The translations under genes were made by a program, and so were the position numbers. A model generated the notes under the pieces. That model saw only the letters and a program-made list of their open reading frames with translations, did no database searches and was not told where the DNA came from. 64,000 bases of DNA, taken from contig CM067084.1 in the NCBI GenBank assembly GCA_034008185.1, positions 4,607,385 through 4,671,384 of the forward strand, in the 5' to 3' direction. The DNA is from Gorsachius magnificus. Lineage: Eukaryota; Chordata; Aves; Pelecaniformes; Ardeidae. Below, piece after piece: positions 1-12,569 of the stretch; positions within the stretch are counted from its first letter, which is position 1, and the number at the start of each line of letters is the position of its first letter.

Positions 1-66
1 TGGCAGGGGTTGGAACGAGATGGTCTTCAAGGTCCCTTCCAACCCAGACCGTTGTATGATCCTATC
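1..66 (+). mobile_element. CR1 LINE, 3' terminal fragment (cut by window edge)
   Basis: The first 66 bases read as the end of a CR1 retrotransposon in the plus orientation: GGTTGGAACGAGATGGTC, then AAGGTCCCTTCCAACCC, then a degraded octamer tail (TGTATGATCCTAT). This order is the hallmark of the CR1 3' untranslated end. The rest of the copy lies to the left of the window, so its length is unknown. No coding part is visible here. Confidence 0.85.
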
Positions 67-3000
67 TTACAATCTTTTCAATGATTTTTCTCAGTCTTTT
101 CCTAGTACAAGCATGTACCTGGGACAACTTGTCTGCATCTAATTATTTTTAAACTGCACTGAAAATCATTGTTATTTCTAGCAAGGTACTTGCGGTTTGT
201 ATCCTGAAAATTAAAACATTCAGTGGGAAATCCTGGCTCCGCTGGAGTTAAGGAAATATTCCCATTGAGTGAGCATTTTTTCCTGTATATCTAGGCATTA
301 ATATAATGAAATGTTAGATCCTGATTTGTGTCCAGGTCATCTTTAATAGAAATATTGATAATCTTTAATAGAAAGAGTAACTGTAGCTGTTACAGATGAT
401 ATTTTACAAACTGATAGTTTACTTTTTTCCAGGGAGATTCTCCTATATGGGATTTTTCTCCTGAGTCGGTCCAACCGAAGTGAAAGCGACAGTCCTGTTT
501 AGTGATCTTATTTAAAGAATTGAGATGCCAAGTCCTTTTTTACTGGTGTCAGAGCCAATTTCTGCTGAGGCAGTAATAGCACCTGAAGCCAGGAGAGTTT
601 TATAGGGCTCAGGTTTCCTTAAAAGCATTTCCTAGTGTTATTACTGTCTTTTATTATTGCATGCATTTTAAAAATATATTTTTCTGTAGTATCCAGACAC
701 TTCAATATTTACCTAACTATTAAACTAACAGTATACAATATCTGAGCAAGTGACAATATGGTTTTGATGGATGAAGTGCATTTTTACTGCAGAAGAGGTG
801 ATTTCTACTTGCTTCACTTACAGGTGTTGACTGCCTGAAAGGAAGAATACACAGAATAAAAAGGCAGTGAAGAGGCTATACAGATATTATTTTCCTTGGG
901 AAGCCATTTGTTGCTCTTTTGGGCTGCAGGTGGAAGGAAGTGTTGTTCTTTTCAAGCATATAATCAAAAAGCATCTGGAAAAGTGAAGGTAAGGGACTCA
1001 AGAAAGGGTTTTTTCAAACGCTCATAGTGAATATGACAAATATTTCTGACTGCATCGTTGAGGCCTCATGTAAAAATGGAAACGCTATTTAATTCGTGTC
1101 ATAGCTTTGCTCTCAGAGCGCTATTTCCAAAGGAGTCCTAACGCAGTAATAGGCAGGGCTGCTGATGGGAGCGACCTGTTTTACCCGCCGTGAGTTTTTT
1201 GAATGTAGCTTTTGTGTGTAATTTCTAAAAGTGTGGCTTTGCCTCGCTTCAGATGTGCCTCCCAGCTTCAGCAGGTCTAATACACAATTACACTTCTGGG
1301 CTCAGAAGGGAGCTCACTCTTTCTTCTCTGCCTTCACAGATCTAGTATTGGATGGATTGGGGTATTAGAAAGTCTGGGTAGGTTTAGCATCCTTGAAAAT
1401 GCCAGAAGCAGAGTAATTGTATGACTGGTACAGACTGCAAATGGGACTCTTTCGTCACTGCCCTCAGTGAATGAAATTATTTTTCTTCTACATTCAAATC
1501 TAATACAGACTTTTTGATTTCACTATAGACCGTTTCACCTTTGAGCTAAGCAGCAGCCTGAGGGGTAAAGTAGGCATAATTGGGGCAATTCATTCAAGTC
1601 CCCTTTAAAAGCAATGCATTATACATGCACAAATTTTAAAAGGGACAATTGTAAAGACACATCTTTAAAAAAAATGCTTTTGTGGCGAATAAAACAAAAT
1701 TATTTCTTCATGCTCCTGTGCAAAGTGGGTGGCTACAAAGCATGTGCATAGATTTCTGGAGATACAATACAAAGGGGAGGATAACAATCACCTTTTTCTG
1801 TTGCCAAAGAGTCTGCACAAAGATTCCATCAGCATTTTGCACAGTATGATAAAAAATGCATTAAATCCTCAACATCAATGGAGGTTCAAAGTGAAACAGA
1901 ATCAAGCAGAATAAGGTATGCGTAAAGAAAAAAAAATAGCTAAATGATATTAAGGAATCCAAGATAACTGCAAAATTAACAACACAATAGCTTATAGAGT
2001 CTGCTTCTGCAGACAAAAGACAATCTGTACCACTTAGCATCTCCATTCAGTCCTGGAAAGAAACGGTAATTACATTCTGGAATGAACAAAATAGTAAAAG
2101 CATGGTTTTACGATGATAATTTAAAATTTGAAGTTAAGATACTTGAACTCCAACCTCTCAATAAAGAGAGAGACTTCCTGTCTCTGCTGACATCATGGTG
2201 GTGAGCTGATGCCAAAGGCAGCCTGAAGTCAAGAATAGGTCCCTGACTACATTTCTTGACTTAATATCGTCCTCACATCTACGTCTTGATGGGTATTCCT
2301 GGGGGAGACATTTGCAGGCTGCCTGGATTCAGGCAGAGCCCTTTGGGGCATGGCTGCACGGAGCACGGAGCGAGCCATCAAGATATGATACCTCTGTGCA
2401 ATGGCACCGCCGGCCAGAAAAGGCACGGAGGGATTTCCTGGAAAGCAGGATCCTTTCTGGAAAGGCTTCCCTAGCCCTTGCTGAAAGTAAAATTTGGAAG
2501 GTTTTTGCAAGTGCTGTGGCAGGATGTAACCACAGAGTGGACGTCGCTTCTTGAACCCAGAGGTGGTCCGAAAGCTTTTTGCAGTAGGACAGTGCATTTG
2601 CAGTTTATCGTGAGCTTCTTCCAGAGAGCAGAAGCTGATAGAGCCGGTCACAGGTTTCGGTGTGAAAGCTGAACGCAAACAAATGCGTGCAGATTGCACT
2701 GTCAGCTCTTAAGTCAGGGAAAGAAAATGGCCTGGGGGCCAGGCAGTGAAATGCAGGAAACACAACTCTTTTCGACAGGGCAGTCCATTAGCTTGCACAA
2801 AGGTCTCCCAAAGGGAGTATCGGGAGCCTCCCATCCAGCAGCTCTGAAACTAAGCAAGAAAAATCCTTTATTAGCAATGGCCAGAAAGACAGCCCTAAGA
2901 GGTCTCCCCCATGACAGAAATTCCTTGTATCGAACTCATATCTGACCTAAGCAAACTCCTCCCGTTGACTAGAAGTCTGTCAATGCTGGGTAGTTAGCAC

Positions 3001-4495
3001 TGATGAGGCTGGCTTTGCTAAGACACTGTCCATCCATAAGGGACAAAAATCACAGGCTTAAAGCACCCAGAAGTTGTACACTACTTAGTCCCAAACAGAG
3101 GGTGGCTTAAGTCTGCTTTTAGCTTTAAATATTCATGAGCCTCTAAAATCCAAACCCCAAAGGCTTTGTGTTCAGCTACCGCTTCTCTGTGGGAACCATA
3201 TTCTGGAGGCTTTTTCCCATGGAAGCCTCCTGCTTTGTCCTTCTAGTTGAAGCAAACTGAAACAGAACTATTTTGGGGGTTGCTTTTTGTTATTTTGCCA
3301 TTTACAGCTACACATTTGTCTTCAAAAGCAAAGGTCAGGGGCTTGTATTAATTAGAAATACTTCAAAACCATGTATCTCTGAGCTCTTCAAAAGCCAGAA
3401 TAATAAAGAACAGGTGAAAAGAGTTGCAGAAAAGGAGGTTAAGGAAGATGAAAATTATTTTAATTTATTTTTTTTAGACTTGTTTCTATTATCTACATCC
3501 CTTACATACAGAGAAGTTTTAAATCAAGTAAATTAAACCTTAACACGGTTCGCCTTTGGACACAGTGCATAGGAAGAAACAGCTCCTGAGGTCACCGTGC
3601 TATTGCAGCAGCCCAGCAAGAGCCAATGTAATTTTGTTTAAATTCAAAACGTGCTCTGGCAACACATGCCCACCTGCTAACCCTTTGGCTAAGAGTCAGG
3701 TCTGCAAAAGTAACATAAAGATGCAGCTTCTGGCTTCTAGTGTGATTTTTTTTTGCCCCTTTAGATGCCTCCAAGAGCTTTTCAGCTGCCTGAAATAAGT
3801 TCTCAAACAACTCAGGAAAATAGCTAATGAATGCAAGGGGGGAGGGAGGCAGAGTAAATGAAGGAAGGAAAAAGCCGGTCAAAGGAAGGAAGAAGATAGA
3901 GAAAAGATAAGCAGAAGGCAACGTGTTATCGCCAAGTTTTTTTTTTGGGGAGGCTCTGTTGCTCTTCATTTTGGTTTTGGAATACAGATGGGGGGATCAA
4001 TGGGGGAGGCTCTTGGGGAAAAGCCTGGGGTAGGAGGAGGATGTCACTGAGTTGAGAGGTTGAAAGTAAGTGATACTGATTTTTATCAATAAAGCCTTAG
4101 AAATATATTTAAATATTCCGATGTACCTTCAGATGGTTTTGGCAGTTCTGTGGCATTGGCGTCCTTCGTGGGAAAAAAGGCAAACCTGCCATGCATTCCT
4201 GGGGATTGGTTCCTGTGCCAAAAAAAGAGGCAGTATCCTTCATTTATCCTTGTTTTGTGCTTATGTACTCATGTTACAACATGATGAATTAATTGCATCT
4301 TACAATGCTACAGGTTGACTGCATCAAATTGGATGAGTGTAAAATACTTCAGTGCAGTAATTACCATATGTTTCAAAAAGGCTTTTCTGCATACGATATA
4401 GTACATGTATATATGACCATAAGTAAAGAAGAAAAAAGAAAATTAATACATGATTTTTAAGAAGAAAAAATTACATGAGAAACAGAATAACAGTT
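67..4495. other. Unique noncoding sequence, no gene seen
   Basis: AT-rich, non-repetitive sequence. The part from about 2.24 to 2.95 kb is more GC-rich and carries several overlapping open frames on both strands (the longest 150 codons, minus strand, 2699 to 2247). They overlap each other in different frames, have no recognisable domain and no convincing splice context, so I treat them as chance. The interval 3.82-4.03 kb is purine-rich. No CR1 remnant, RNA gene or promoter could be identified. It could be intergenic or intronic. Confidence 0.5.
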
Positions 4496-4722
4496 CTGAT
4501 TGGGCAGGACTTTAGGAAAAATTCCTTCCCCGAAGGGGCTGTCAAGCACTGGAAGGGGCTGCCCAGGGAAGGGGTCGAGTCCCCATCCCTGGAGGTACTT
4601 AAAAGCTGGGCAGACGAGGTGCTGAGGGCCAGGGTTTAGTGGTGGGATGGCAGCGTTAGGGGAATGGTTGGGCTTGATGATCTTAAGGGGATTTTCCAAC
4701 CCAAAAAATTCGATGACACTGT
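4496..4722 (+). mobile_element. CR1 LINE, 5'-truncated 3' end
   Basis: A plus-strand CR1 tail. It contains the degraded C-terminal end of ORF2 (TTAGGAAAAATTCCTTCCCC, then CACTGGAAGGGGCTGCCCAG, then a GAGTCCCCATCCCTGGAGG block), followed by the 3' untranslated GGTTGGGCTTGATGATCTTA and TTTTCCAACCC blocks. The terminal octamers are reduced to AATTCGATGACAC. The copy is truncated to about 230 bases, normal for CR1. It closely resembles the copy at 42752-43032 and probably belongs to the same subfamily. Confidence 0.92.
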
Positions 4723-5290
4723 CTATAACGAACAGAGAAAATATGGGACAAAAATACAGAGTCAAAATTCAGTATTGTGGAGAGTGGGAAGCGAGGGAGG
4801 CAGAAATAACGTAGCGAAGGCCTTACAAATGTTAACATATTAGAATGTTGAAAATGGTCTGTTGAACCAGGTGTATCTCCCTGAAGGAAGCAAAAGCCTG
4901 GCAGGGTAGGTGTAAACACGCCTCATTAAGAACCTGAGCTGGGCTCAGTAAGACCCTACTGGCCACCACCTATGGCGATGGAAACAGAGCTGTGTGCCAG
5001 TAGGAATTTGGTGCCTCAGAGGATGGTTGAAGTTATCAGAGTTTTGAGTTAAAACTCTGAATAATATCACTGTGGGACCTTGCAGCAGGCATTGGTATGC
5101 ATATGAGTTCAGCCTTGCATGGACAGAAATAGGTGTGAAGGTGTCCTTGGTCCTCCAGCAGAGCAGCTGGGCAGGGAAGAAAACTGAGCTGCGCGCCGAG
5201 AGGAGGAGGCAGACACCATAACTTAGGTTTTACAAGTGCAAATTGCACCCATAAAGAGGAATCTGTCTTTTTTAAGCATTTGGATTGCAC
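4723..5290. other. Noncoding spacer, nothing recognised
   Basis: Between a CR1 copy and the local duplication. A minus-strand frame of 154 codons (5500 to 5036) crosses the duplicated segment and has no recognisable protein features. I see no repeat, RNA or regulatory element that can be named. Confidence 0.45.
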
Positions 5291-5545
5291 TTTGTGGTGT
5301 TGGAAAATAAAAACTAAGAAGGAATTCCAAAGAATCATTTTGACAAAATGAATGCGTGTGAGCAAAGAGGGTGGTAGGATCCTAATTTTCACCTTAAATC
5401 TTTTAAAAATGAAATGCCATTTGAAAGTCAGGGTGGGGGTGGTTTGAGGTTTTCTGTTTTTTTGTGGTGTTGGAAAATAAAAACTAAGAAGGAATTCCAA
5501 AGAATCATTTTGACAAAATGAATGCGTTTGTAGGTTTTCTGTTTG
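5291..5545. repeat. Local direct duplication (170-base spacing, second copy internally deleted)
   Basis: Bases 5291-5357 and 5461-5527 are identical over 67 bases; extending to 5360 and 5530 adds one mismatch. The segment starts TTTGTGGTGTTGGAAAATAA and ends near AAAATGAATGCGT. The end of the first unit (5447-5460, AGGTTTTCTGTTTT) recurs just after the second copy (5532-5544). The simplest reading is a tandem duplication of a unit of about 170 bases whose second copy lost about 85 internal bases. The near identity points to a recent event, possibly polymorphic, or to an assembly artefact next to the poly-C tract. Confidence 0.9.
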
Positions 5546-5559
5546 TTTTAGAAAGGATT

Positions 5560-5590
5560 CCCCCCCCCCCCCTCCCCCCCCCCCCGCCCC
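5560..5590. repeat. Poly-C tract (interrupted)
   Basis: Thirteen C, one T, twelve C, one G and four C in a row. On the minus strand this gives long G runs separated by single bases, enough for a G-quadruplex. Homopolymers of this length are prone to sequencing length errors and to real length polymorphism. It lies 15 bases from the end of the local duplication. Confidence 0.95.
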
Positions 5591-7381
5591 AGTCTGGACT
5601 ACAGATGGATCTCATGGGATTTGCTTTCAAACATAAGGGAGATATTCAGGCTTTCAGATTTCATTACCACTTTCTTTGTTATTGTGCCTTGAGGAGCTAT
5701 AAATAACACATGGCTAATTTGTGAATATGACATGTTCCAGGGGATGTGTGTATTTTAATCAGGGCACCTCCTGACATTTGGTAATTGCTTTACAGATTTG
5801 TTATATAATTTCATGATTATTAAGTTGCTAAGAGGAAAAAAATCTAAATTTATGTGATCTAAAATCTGCCCTCATCGGACCCTTACAGCAGCTGTGCTCC
5901 TTACAGGTCTAACGGAGGATAGATTTTAAGTTGACGAGTCCATAAACTGGCATCTTTTTTCTATTTCTTATAGTTTCAGTAATGTAATTAGTCATTATGT
6001 TATTCTTGACATCTCCCTTCTAATGAAAACTTTTTATTTGTGCGCATGCCACTGTTTGCTTTTAAGATATGTGTAAATTTTGTCCGTTAAGAAATGTTTT
6101 TATGTTGGAAGGTGTATATTTGTTGCTGGGGTTTTTTTCTTGACCTGTTTGTAAGCACAAGTGTTCAGATTGCGAGCAGTTGTCTTAGATACTTGGAAAA
6201 TCTGTGCAAAGTCACCATCCCCCAAATCCATTTTATCTCTGGAGGGAAGGTAAATTATTTAAGCACTACATGTATAAACAAATTTCTTTTTATAGTTGGA
6301 TCCTTTGAATGGAGATGGCTTAGTGCTAGAATGAGTTTTCCTCAGACCTGGCTGGGAGGCAGCAGCACGGTCGGGTGTCTGCATAAGCTTGCTTTGTTTT
6401 GTGTTCGAGGACACGGGTTTAGGGAAGAAAAGGCTCGGTTTGTATCCTGTCTGTGTATTTCCCACAGCTGTACCTCACACAGAAAAGAGCGAGTTGTCTG
6501 GAGGGGACAGGATGAGCTGTGACCGTGGCAGCTGCGTGTTGGACCTTTCCCAGTAAGGGCTCACAGCCACAAACCAGCAGGTCGGAGCCAGCCCTTGAAA
6601 TTTGTGTGCTTCGTCTGCCAGTGCCCATCATCTCACCTGGCTGTCGCTCACATCTCAACAGAGACATCCCTGAATTGTAGCCCCTTGGGGTTATCAACAG
6701 TAATTTTCTTTATACCTACGTACTGGCGTTTGGATTTCTGCATGAACGTCGTGCGTCACTGGCATATCTGCGTTTGTTTTCTGAGAGCAAATAGACATTC
6801 AATAACTGCCTTTACTTTCTTCAGCATTCAAAATCAGGTTTCTTTTCCAAAACAGTTCTGAGGAGATCTTTTGTGTAACCCTGCTCTCCTGCAGCTGGGG
6901 CAGCCAGCCCCTGGAAACGGGCTGGGTAGTCATTTCCAGGCTCCATATAAGAACACCCTGCCGAAAAGAATAGGCATATGATGTGGATTAATAAGGACTT
7001 ACTATCTCCCATTTTTTTTGTATCATGAAAAGCACAGGCAAACTGAAAATGTATCATATTTTATATTGTAGCTATTGAGTATTCATATTCTCTTTTGCAC
7101 ACAGAGACACATACCTGTCTGGGTTCCAAAGCTATCCTACTGCTCTGGCTATACCCGTTGCCACATAATGTTTAGGGTAGCTGCTAACTAACTAATGTTT
7201 CAGCTATAGATTACTGTATTGTGGTGGTTCATTTATCTTCTTAGCCCACTGGATAAGGGCAATATGTGAAAACCAGCAGGTTCAGATGCCAGCATCTGCT
7301 AGTTAGCAGCTAAAGCAGGCAAGCAGTCCACAGCAAGAAGTTCATGCCATTAATTAGTATTTTTATCATTCATAAAATATG

Positions 7382-7396
7382 CCCCCCCCCCCCCCC
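7382..7396. repeat. Poly-C homopolymer (15 C)
   Basis: Uninterrupted run of 15 C followed by GG. A simple homopolymer with probable length instability; no function can be assigned. Confidence 0.95.
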
Positions 7397-7750
7397 GGCC
7401 ATGATTTTTAGTATGCTTTTTGCTAATCTGAATTAGTTTAGAAATATTTCTGGTTAGCCCATGAACTGCCTGGAACTGCAATTCTGAGTGCTTCGATGCT
7501 TATGTTACATTCTCCAAGTTATGCTACACCTAACCAATGCGATATTGCCAGTTTGAGACTGATGCCAAGAAAAAAATATATAGTAAAAGTCCACTAAACC
7601 CCTTCTGATTTCTTCTTCCTAGTTTTACCCTGGTTTTGTTGCAGCAAGTACCCCATCAGCAACAGCCTCATCGCCGGGTACGAAGGTGCAATTTTTCTGC
7701 CCAGCCAAATGTCCCCATGCACGCCTGTACCAGCTGCTCACAAGCGGCAC

Positions 7751-7798
7751 GAGCTTGCCCCGTCGTCTCGCACGGAGCTTGCCCCGTCGTCTCGCATG
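7751..7798. repeat. 24-base tandem duplication
   Basis: Two adjacent 24-base units, GAGCTTGCCCCGTCGTCTCG plus CACG (7751-7774) and the same 20 bases plus CATG (7775-7798), differ at one base. The unit contains two CpG sites, unusual in this CpG-poor window. As the unit is a multiple of three it leaves the surrounding open frames intact, but those frames are not recognisable as genes. Confidence 0.9.
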
Positions 7799-10700
7799 GT
7801 GTATCCTGAGCCAGCGTTGCTGATGGCCGGGGCTGGAGGACCATGAAAGGCTGCAGATGGGGCTCTTGCTGTCCCAACAGCTGATGATCGCAGCCACCTG
7901 TGGCATGTTTTGACATTAAAATATGCCAAGCGCCTGTGATAGATGGTAACATCTGTCACTGCAACATGAATTGAGGCAGCTTGGGCTGTACGAGGCTGGC
8001 TCAGACCAGGCAAGTTACCAAAAGTCTTGCCTTTCCTTTCCAGAGCTTCACCTCTGCTGGCGTGTTGAAAACCTGCAGAGGCTCCAGGTGCTGTGGAGCT
8101 TGTATTTGCCTTCTGCAACATGGTGCTTACATTTTATGTTATTTAGCATCAATGTATCCCTCTGCCGCTGAGCCAAGAGGAGTGATGAGGGCGCCTGAAA
8201 TACTTGCGTTTGCCACCAGGACAAGGACACATCAGGGGCACGCTTAGGAACCGGAATGAGTCTGCTCTGGCACCATGCAATGTCGCCCAAGAAAACTTGC
8301 AATTGCTTTTGTGTTGCTTGATGCAGATCCTTGACCGTGGCTGGAGCCTGTGGCTTGGGGACAAATGGGAAAGGGACATTTCTGCAGGGTCTGATGGGGT
8401 AACAGCTCCTGCTTTCCTGCTGGGCACCTGGCTCCGTGTCAGCTTCTCTTGTCGAATGCTGGAGAATGCATTAGCCCTGTTTCCTAGTGGAAATCACTGC
8501 CCAGCACTTCCCCAGCCCCTACTCCTTTGGACCCAAGTGCGGTATAGCCCTGCCAGCAGCCCTGGTAGGGCTCTTTTTTGTTATTATTTATTTCTTTTTT
8601 TGCTCTGTCTCTGTACATCACCAGGCTGCTTAAACAAATTACTTTTGAGGATTATAATCTTCCTTACATGAATTGCTTCGCTGCAGTGTATCATAGACAA
8701 CTCATTTAAGAAGCCGTATTAATTCCTTATTTGTAGGAAGCAGCGTGTCCTCCCTTTGTAAGCTGTGCTATTTGTGAGCTCAAGTCTCATACGGACTTCT
8801 TCCGATGAGACTCCGTGTGTCGTGATCGAGAAGGATTGTGTACGTGAGCATCATTTCAGGTAGGTCCGATGCATATGCATGCTCATACGCACGCTTCTAT
8901 TGAGATGGAAATGCACTGATTTCAGTAGAAATATTCAAGGATGGAGCCCGTAATTTGTCACCGTTACCTCTGAAAGACTTGTCTCCCATGTGGCTGTACA
9001 GTCTGCCGCAATAGCTGCCTCATCCGATGGTTGGTAGGCAGATTGTGCATGAGGCCATCAGCTCCTTTGGTCCTGGCACGTGGCCCTTGCTCCCGGAGGG
9101 TGCATTTCCCCTGTGCCAGCCAGCACGTTTATTTACCCAGGCTCCACGTGATGTGGATCTCGCCTCAAGGGGCTCTCATTCGGAAGATGCTTCATTTGTA
9201 GAGCAGACAGGCTTTTTTGATCATGCCGTGACATAGGGGCTCAGTTCCTACTCATAGCGTTGTGGGTTTTTTGGAGTCCAAAGAAATTTCATTAATAAAT
9301 CAGTCTGGTCTATTCTTGAGAAAAAGGCAGCATTTCCTTAGCAAAGGAAATATCGAAAATATTGCTTTGCAAATAAGTTTTGTTGGTTTTTGGGATCCTG
9401 GCCAAGCAATCACTGATGGGTGATATCGTGCTGGCTTTGGGTATGCAATACTATAACTAGCAATATTGCAGGTTTTTAGTGCCCTTGGCCATAAAATAGA
9501 GACTTTCCCATCAAGTAGATTAAGGAACATCTTTGATGCTTCCTTTCAAAGAATACCTCTTCCATGAGGTGAGCATTAACGAGACGGTAGTGTCACGTTT
9601 TCATGACAAGGTTGCTAACTGAACAGATCATTAGAGAGAAAAGGATCAAAGCCGTTTCTACACATTACATTTCAGGTAGACGTGAGTGTGTCACCGACAA
9701 AAAAGCTAAAGCAGCAAACTCCACATGAGGGGACGCTCGCTCCTCCTGTCTTTCTCTCCTTTGCAATTTCTTCTCAGTGAGTCAAAAACTGCTTGAATTT
9801 TAAAGCTGTATTTTAAATATAACTCTGATAAGAGACTTAGGAATGTGACATCAGAAAAGATGTTGCATTCATTACTGGTGGGCAAGACCTAAATACAGCG
9901 TTAAAGAATTAAGTGTTTAATTCTTACTGGCTTTCCAAGTCTCCTTGGTCTGGAATTGCTGGATTTTTTTAAATTTTTTTTTTTAGTAAGGAATAATTGC
10001 TCATCTAACAAAACACTGAATAAATTCACTAAGCACAGAAAAAATATTTCTAGCCAGTGCAGAAAAATAGAAAGTTTTTGAAACTATTTTGCAAAATGTT
10101 CTTAATGACACTGTAGTCCCAAGCACAAAATTACCATCAATTTCAATGGAAAAATAAGCTTATTTAGTGTGCGAACCTATAGTTCTTCTCTCCCCTGTGT
10201 CTACCAGTAAGATATTCAGTGCTTTCTTGCAGGGAAAGGGAACGCATAACCTAGAGCCCCATGGCATAAGGGGCTGATCCTCATCAGAGAACATTCTGCA
10301 GGCAAGAAAGGCCCTTACGTGACTTTAAAATGTCTGTTGAATTTGTTGGATTATCATTAATCACATCCGTCTTTAAGCGCCGATCAGCTCCATGTACACC
10401 TCAAAGAAGCGAGCAAGAGCTGCACTGAAGTTAAATGTTACCCAGTAGTACTACAAGACATGTAGCCAAAGTCCTTCTCAAACTTTTTACAGATACTCCA
10501 ACACATTTGAAGTGTTTGACAGAAAAGAATAGGCAAGGGCAACAATGATTGATCCGTGTTTTTAAGAAAAAAAATTGCAGCCATATTTCCACCGGGGGGT
10601 TCAGACGGACGTTGATATATTTATCATGAAAGAGCCTGCGAGCGCCAGCCTTTGCATCACTAAAAATGTAGCCTGCTGCAAGAATTTACAGCTGTAATGT

Positions 10701-11504
10701 AAGATTCATAGCCACTCTCTTTATTTATTGGAAAAATCTCTTGCAGCTGAGTAAAGACATAAATATAAAATTAAATTACAAAAACTACTTTGAACTAGTG
10801 CTAAGGATACTCCTTAAACTTACGGGGCCAGGACAACATAAAATGAATGTTGAAACACAATTGAGATGAACAGGTTTTATTTACTCATCTGTTATGCCCA
10901 ACTTCACTTTACAGCTAATATGTAAAATCACAGATTATTTGAATGCATTTGCTATATAAGCATAAGAGAAGGACTCAAGGACAGCGCGTTAGACAAAGAT
11001 GCATTCATGAATTTCTGTCATCGTGATTTTTTTAAAATTTTTTTTTTTTTTATAGCGAGGACTTTATATGCTCTTGAAAAATAGCTTCATAAACCACAAT
11101 AGTCTGTCACATGAGTTCTTTGAGTATGTAGATACGGGTCTGAATGTCTATATTAGGTTAATATTATTTGTCCTTTTAGGTCACTGCAGACATTTTAAGT
11201 GTCTGGGAAACCTTAATATTCCCGTGATGTGTTATGGACTGATGTGGGACTTTCTGCTTTCTTGGTCTTCCCATTTTTTCTGCTAGGGCATCTCGTAGTG
11301 ATCTGAAGTGTGAAACTAGGGAATGGAAATATCTTCTGGGGGCAATCTGAATTTTCCTGGAGCATGATATCCCTTGTAGCTGGAGAGAGAACACTATAAA
11401 ATAGATGATAGATGGGGACACTTGTTAGAACTAAAAAAAAAAGGGAGACATGGAGAGACAAGACTCACTGTGTGGCCAAGAGCCTTCTTGGTGGTTTCAA
11501 GATG

Positions 11505-11985
11505 AATCATAGAATAGTTTGGGTTGGAAGGGACTTTTAAAGGTCACCTAGTCCAACCCTCCTGCAGTGATCAGGGACACCTTCAGCTGGATCAGGTTGC
11601 TCAGAGCCCCGTCCAACCTGGCCTTGAATGTTTCCAGGGATGGGGCATCTGCCACCCCTCTGGGCAACCTGTGCCAGTGTTTCACCACCCTCATTGTAAA
11701 GAATTTCTTCCTTATCAGCCCCCTTTAAGTACTGAAAGGCCACAATAAAGTGTCCCTGGAGCCTTCTCTTCTCCAGGCTGGACAACCCCAACTCTCCCAG
11801 CCTGTCCTCACAGGAGACGGGTTCAGCTCCTCTGATCCTTTTTTATGGCCTCCTCTGGACCCGCTCCAATAGTTCCATGTCTTTCATAGACTGAGGACCC
11901 CAGAGCTGGACATAGTGCTCCAGGTGGGGTCTCACCAGAGCGGAGCAGAGGGGCAGAATCCCATCCCTTGATCTGCTGGCCATGA
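11505..11985 (-). mobile_element. CR1 LINE, 5'-truncated copy
   Basis: Minus-strand CR1 copy. The plus strand starts with the reversed 3' tail (ATCATAGAATAGTTTGGGTT, then GGAAGGGACTTTTAAAGGTC), followed by the 3' untranslated region and the end of ORF2. On the minus strand, degraded ORF2 pieces can be read, such as LSSLEKRRLQG and VAQRGGRCPIPGN in different frames, so the frame is broken. The copy ends upstream near a CATCCCTTGATCTGCTGGCC block. It is a near match to the plus-strand copy at 53463-53653. Confidence 0.95.
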
Positions 11986-12545
11986 GACAGGGATATGGCC
12001 ATGTCTCAGTAGGAGGAAAATGGGAGAGAGCGCGGCAGGGCAAGACCGACTGGCTGGCGCTGGAGAGGAGCCAGTGGCTGCTCTCCCAGGCATGGGCCGA
12101 GGAGTGTGGGGGAGCAGAGCAGCTTTATCCCTCTAGCAGCCCCTTTCTAGAGAAAGGGGACAAAAGACAAGCCATCCCCATGAGCAATTGGTGTTAACGT
12201 GTTATTTTGGATAGTGACGATCCACCGTCTCAATGTAGTGATTTTTCATCTCTAGATCTTAAAACTCTTTATCTCAATTTTGCAGGTTGCAAGACTGATT
12301 AATTACACTAGCAGCATTATTATAATTAGTGCTGATTATTCTCTGTGCTTTCTCTTCTTTAATCATCCTACTTCCGAACCTGTTAATTGGGACTAAATCC
12401 TTATTTATCAAAAGTGTAGGTTTTAGCATCTGAAGACAGTGGGGTTTGCTTAAGTCTTTCCACCTTGAACTCAAGCATTGTTATAAAAGCTTTAGGAATA
12501 GATCTGTGGGATTATACTGATTATAACTAGATCAGAATTTGGCTT

Positions 12546-12569
12546 TATATATATATATATATATATAAA
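12546..12569. repeat. (TA)12 microsatellite
   Basis: Twelve uninterrupted TA dinucleotides. It can fold on itself as a cruciform because the alternating sequence is self-complementary. Probably length-variable. Confidence 0.95.

Larger units (their letters stand above)
5591..11504. other. Unique noncoding sequence, no gene seen
   Basis: No CR1 copy in this 5.9 kb. The part from about 7.6 to 8.6 kb is relatively GC-rich and holds several overlapping open frames on both strands (up to 155 codons, plus strand, 8204-8671). None has a recognisable domain. The part from about 10.55 to 10.96 kb is AT-rich, non-repetitive and rich in ATTA/TAAT cores, a texture compatible with a conserved noncoding element but not proof of one. 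T-rich stretches lie at about 9.96-9.99 kb and 11.03-11.05 kb. Confidence 0.5.

Noticed and set aside
822..834. 13-base micro-exon on the minus strand between TTCTTCCTTTCAG and GTAAGTGA
   Set aside because: Both sites look good but a pair this close arises easily by chance, and no flanking exons are known.
2247..2699. 150-codon minus-strand frame with three plus-strand frames over it
   Set aside because: Mutually overlapping frames and no domain; treated as compositional.
5036..5500. 154-codon minus-strand frame
   Set aside because: It runs through the duplicated segment and ends in low-complexity residues; no recognisable protein.
8204..8671. 155-codon plus-strand frame in a GC-richer patch
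   Set aside because: Several frames on both strands are open here because of base composition; no domain or splice context supports any of them.
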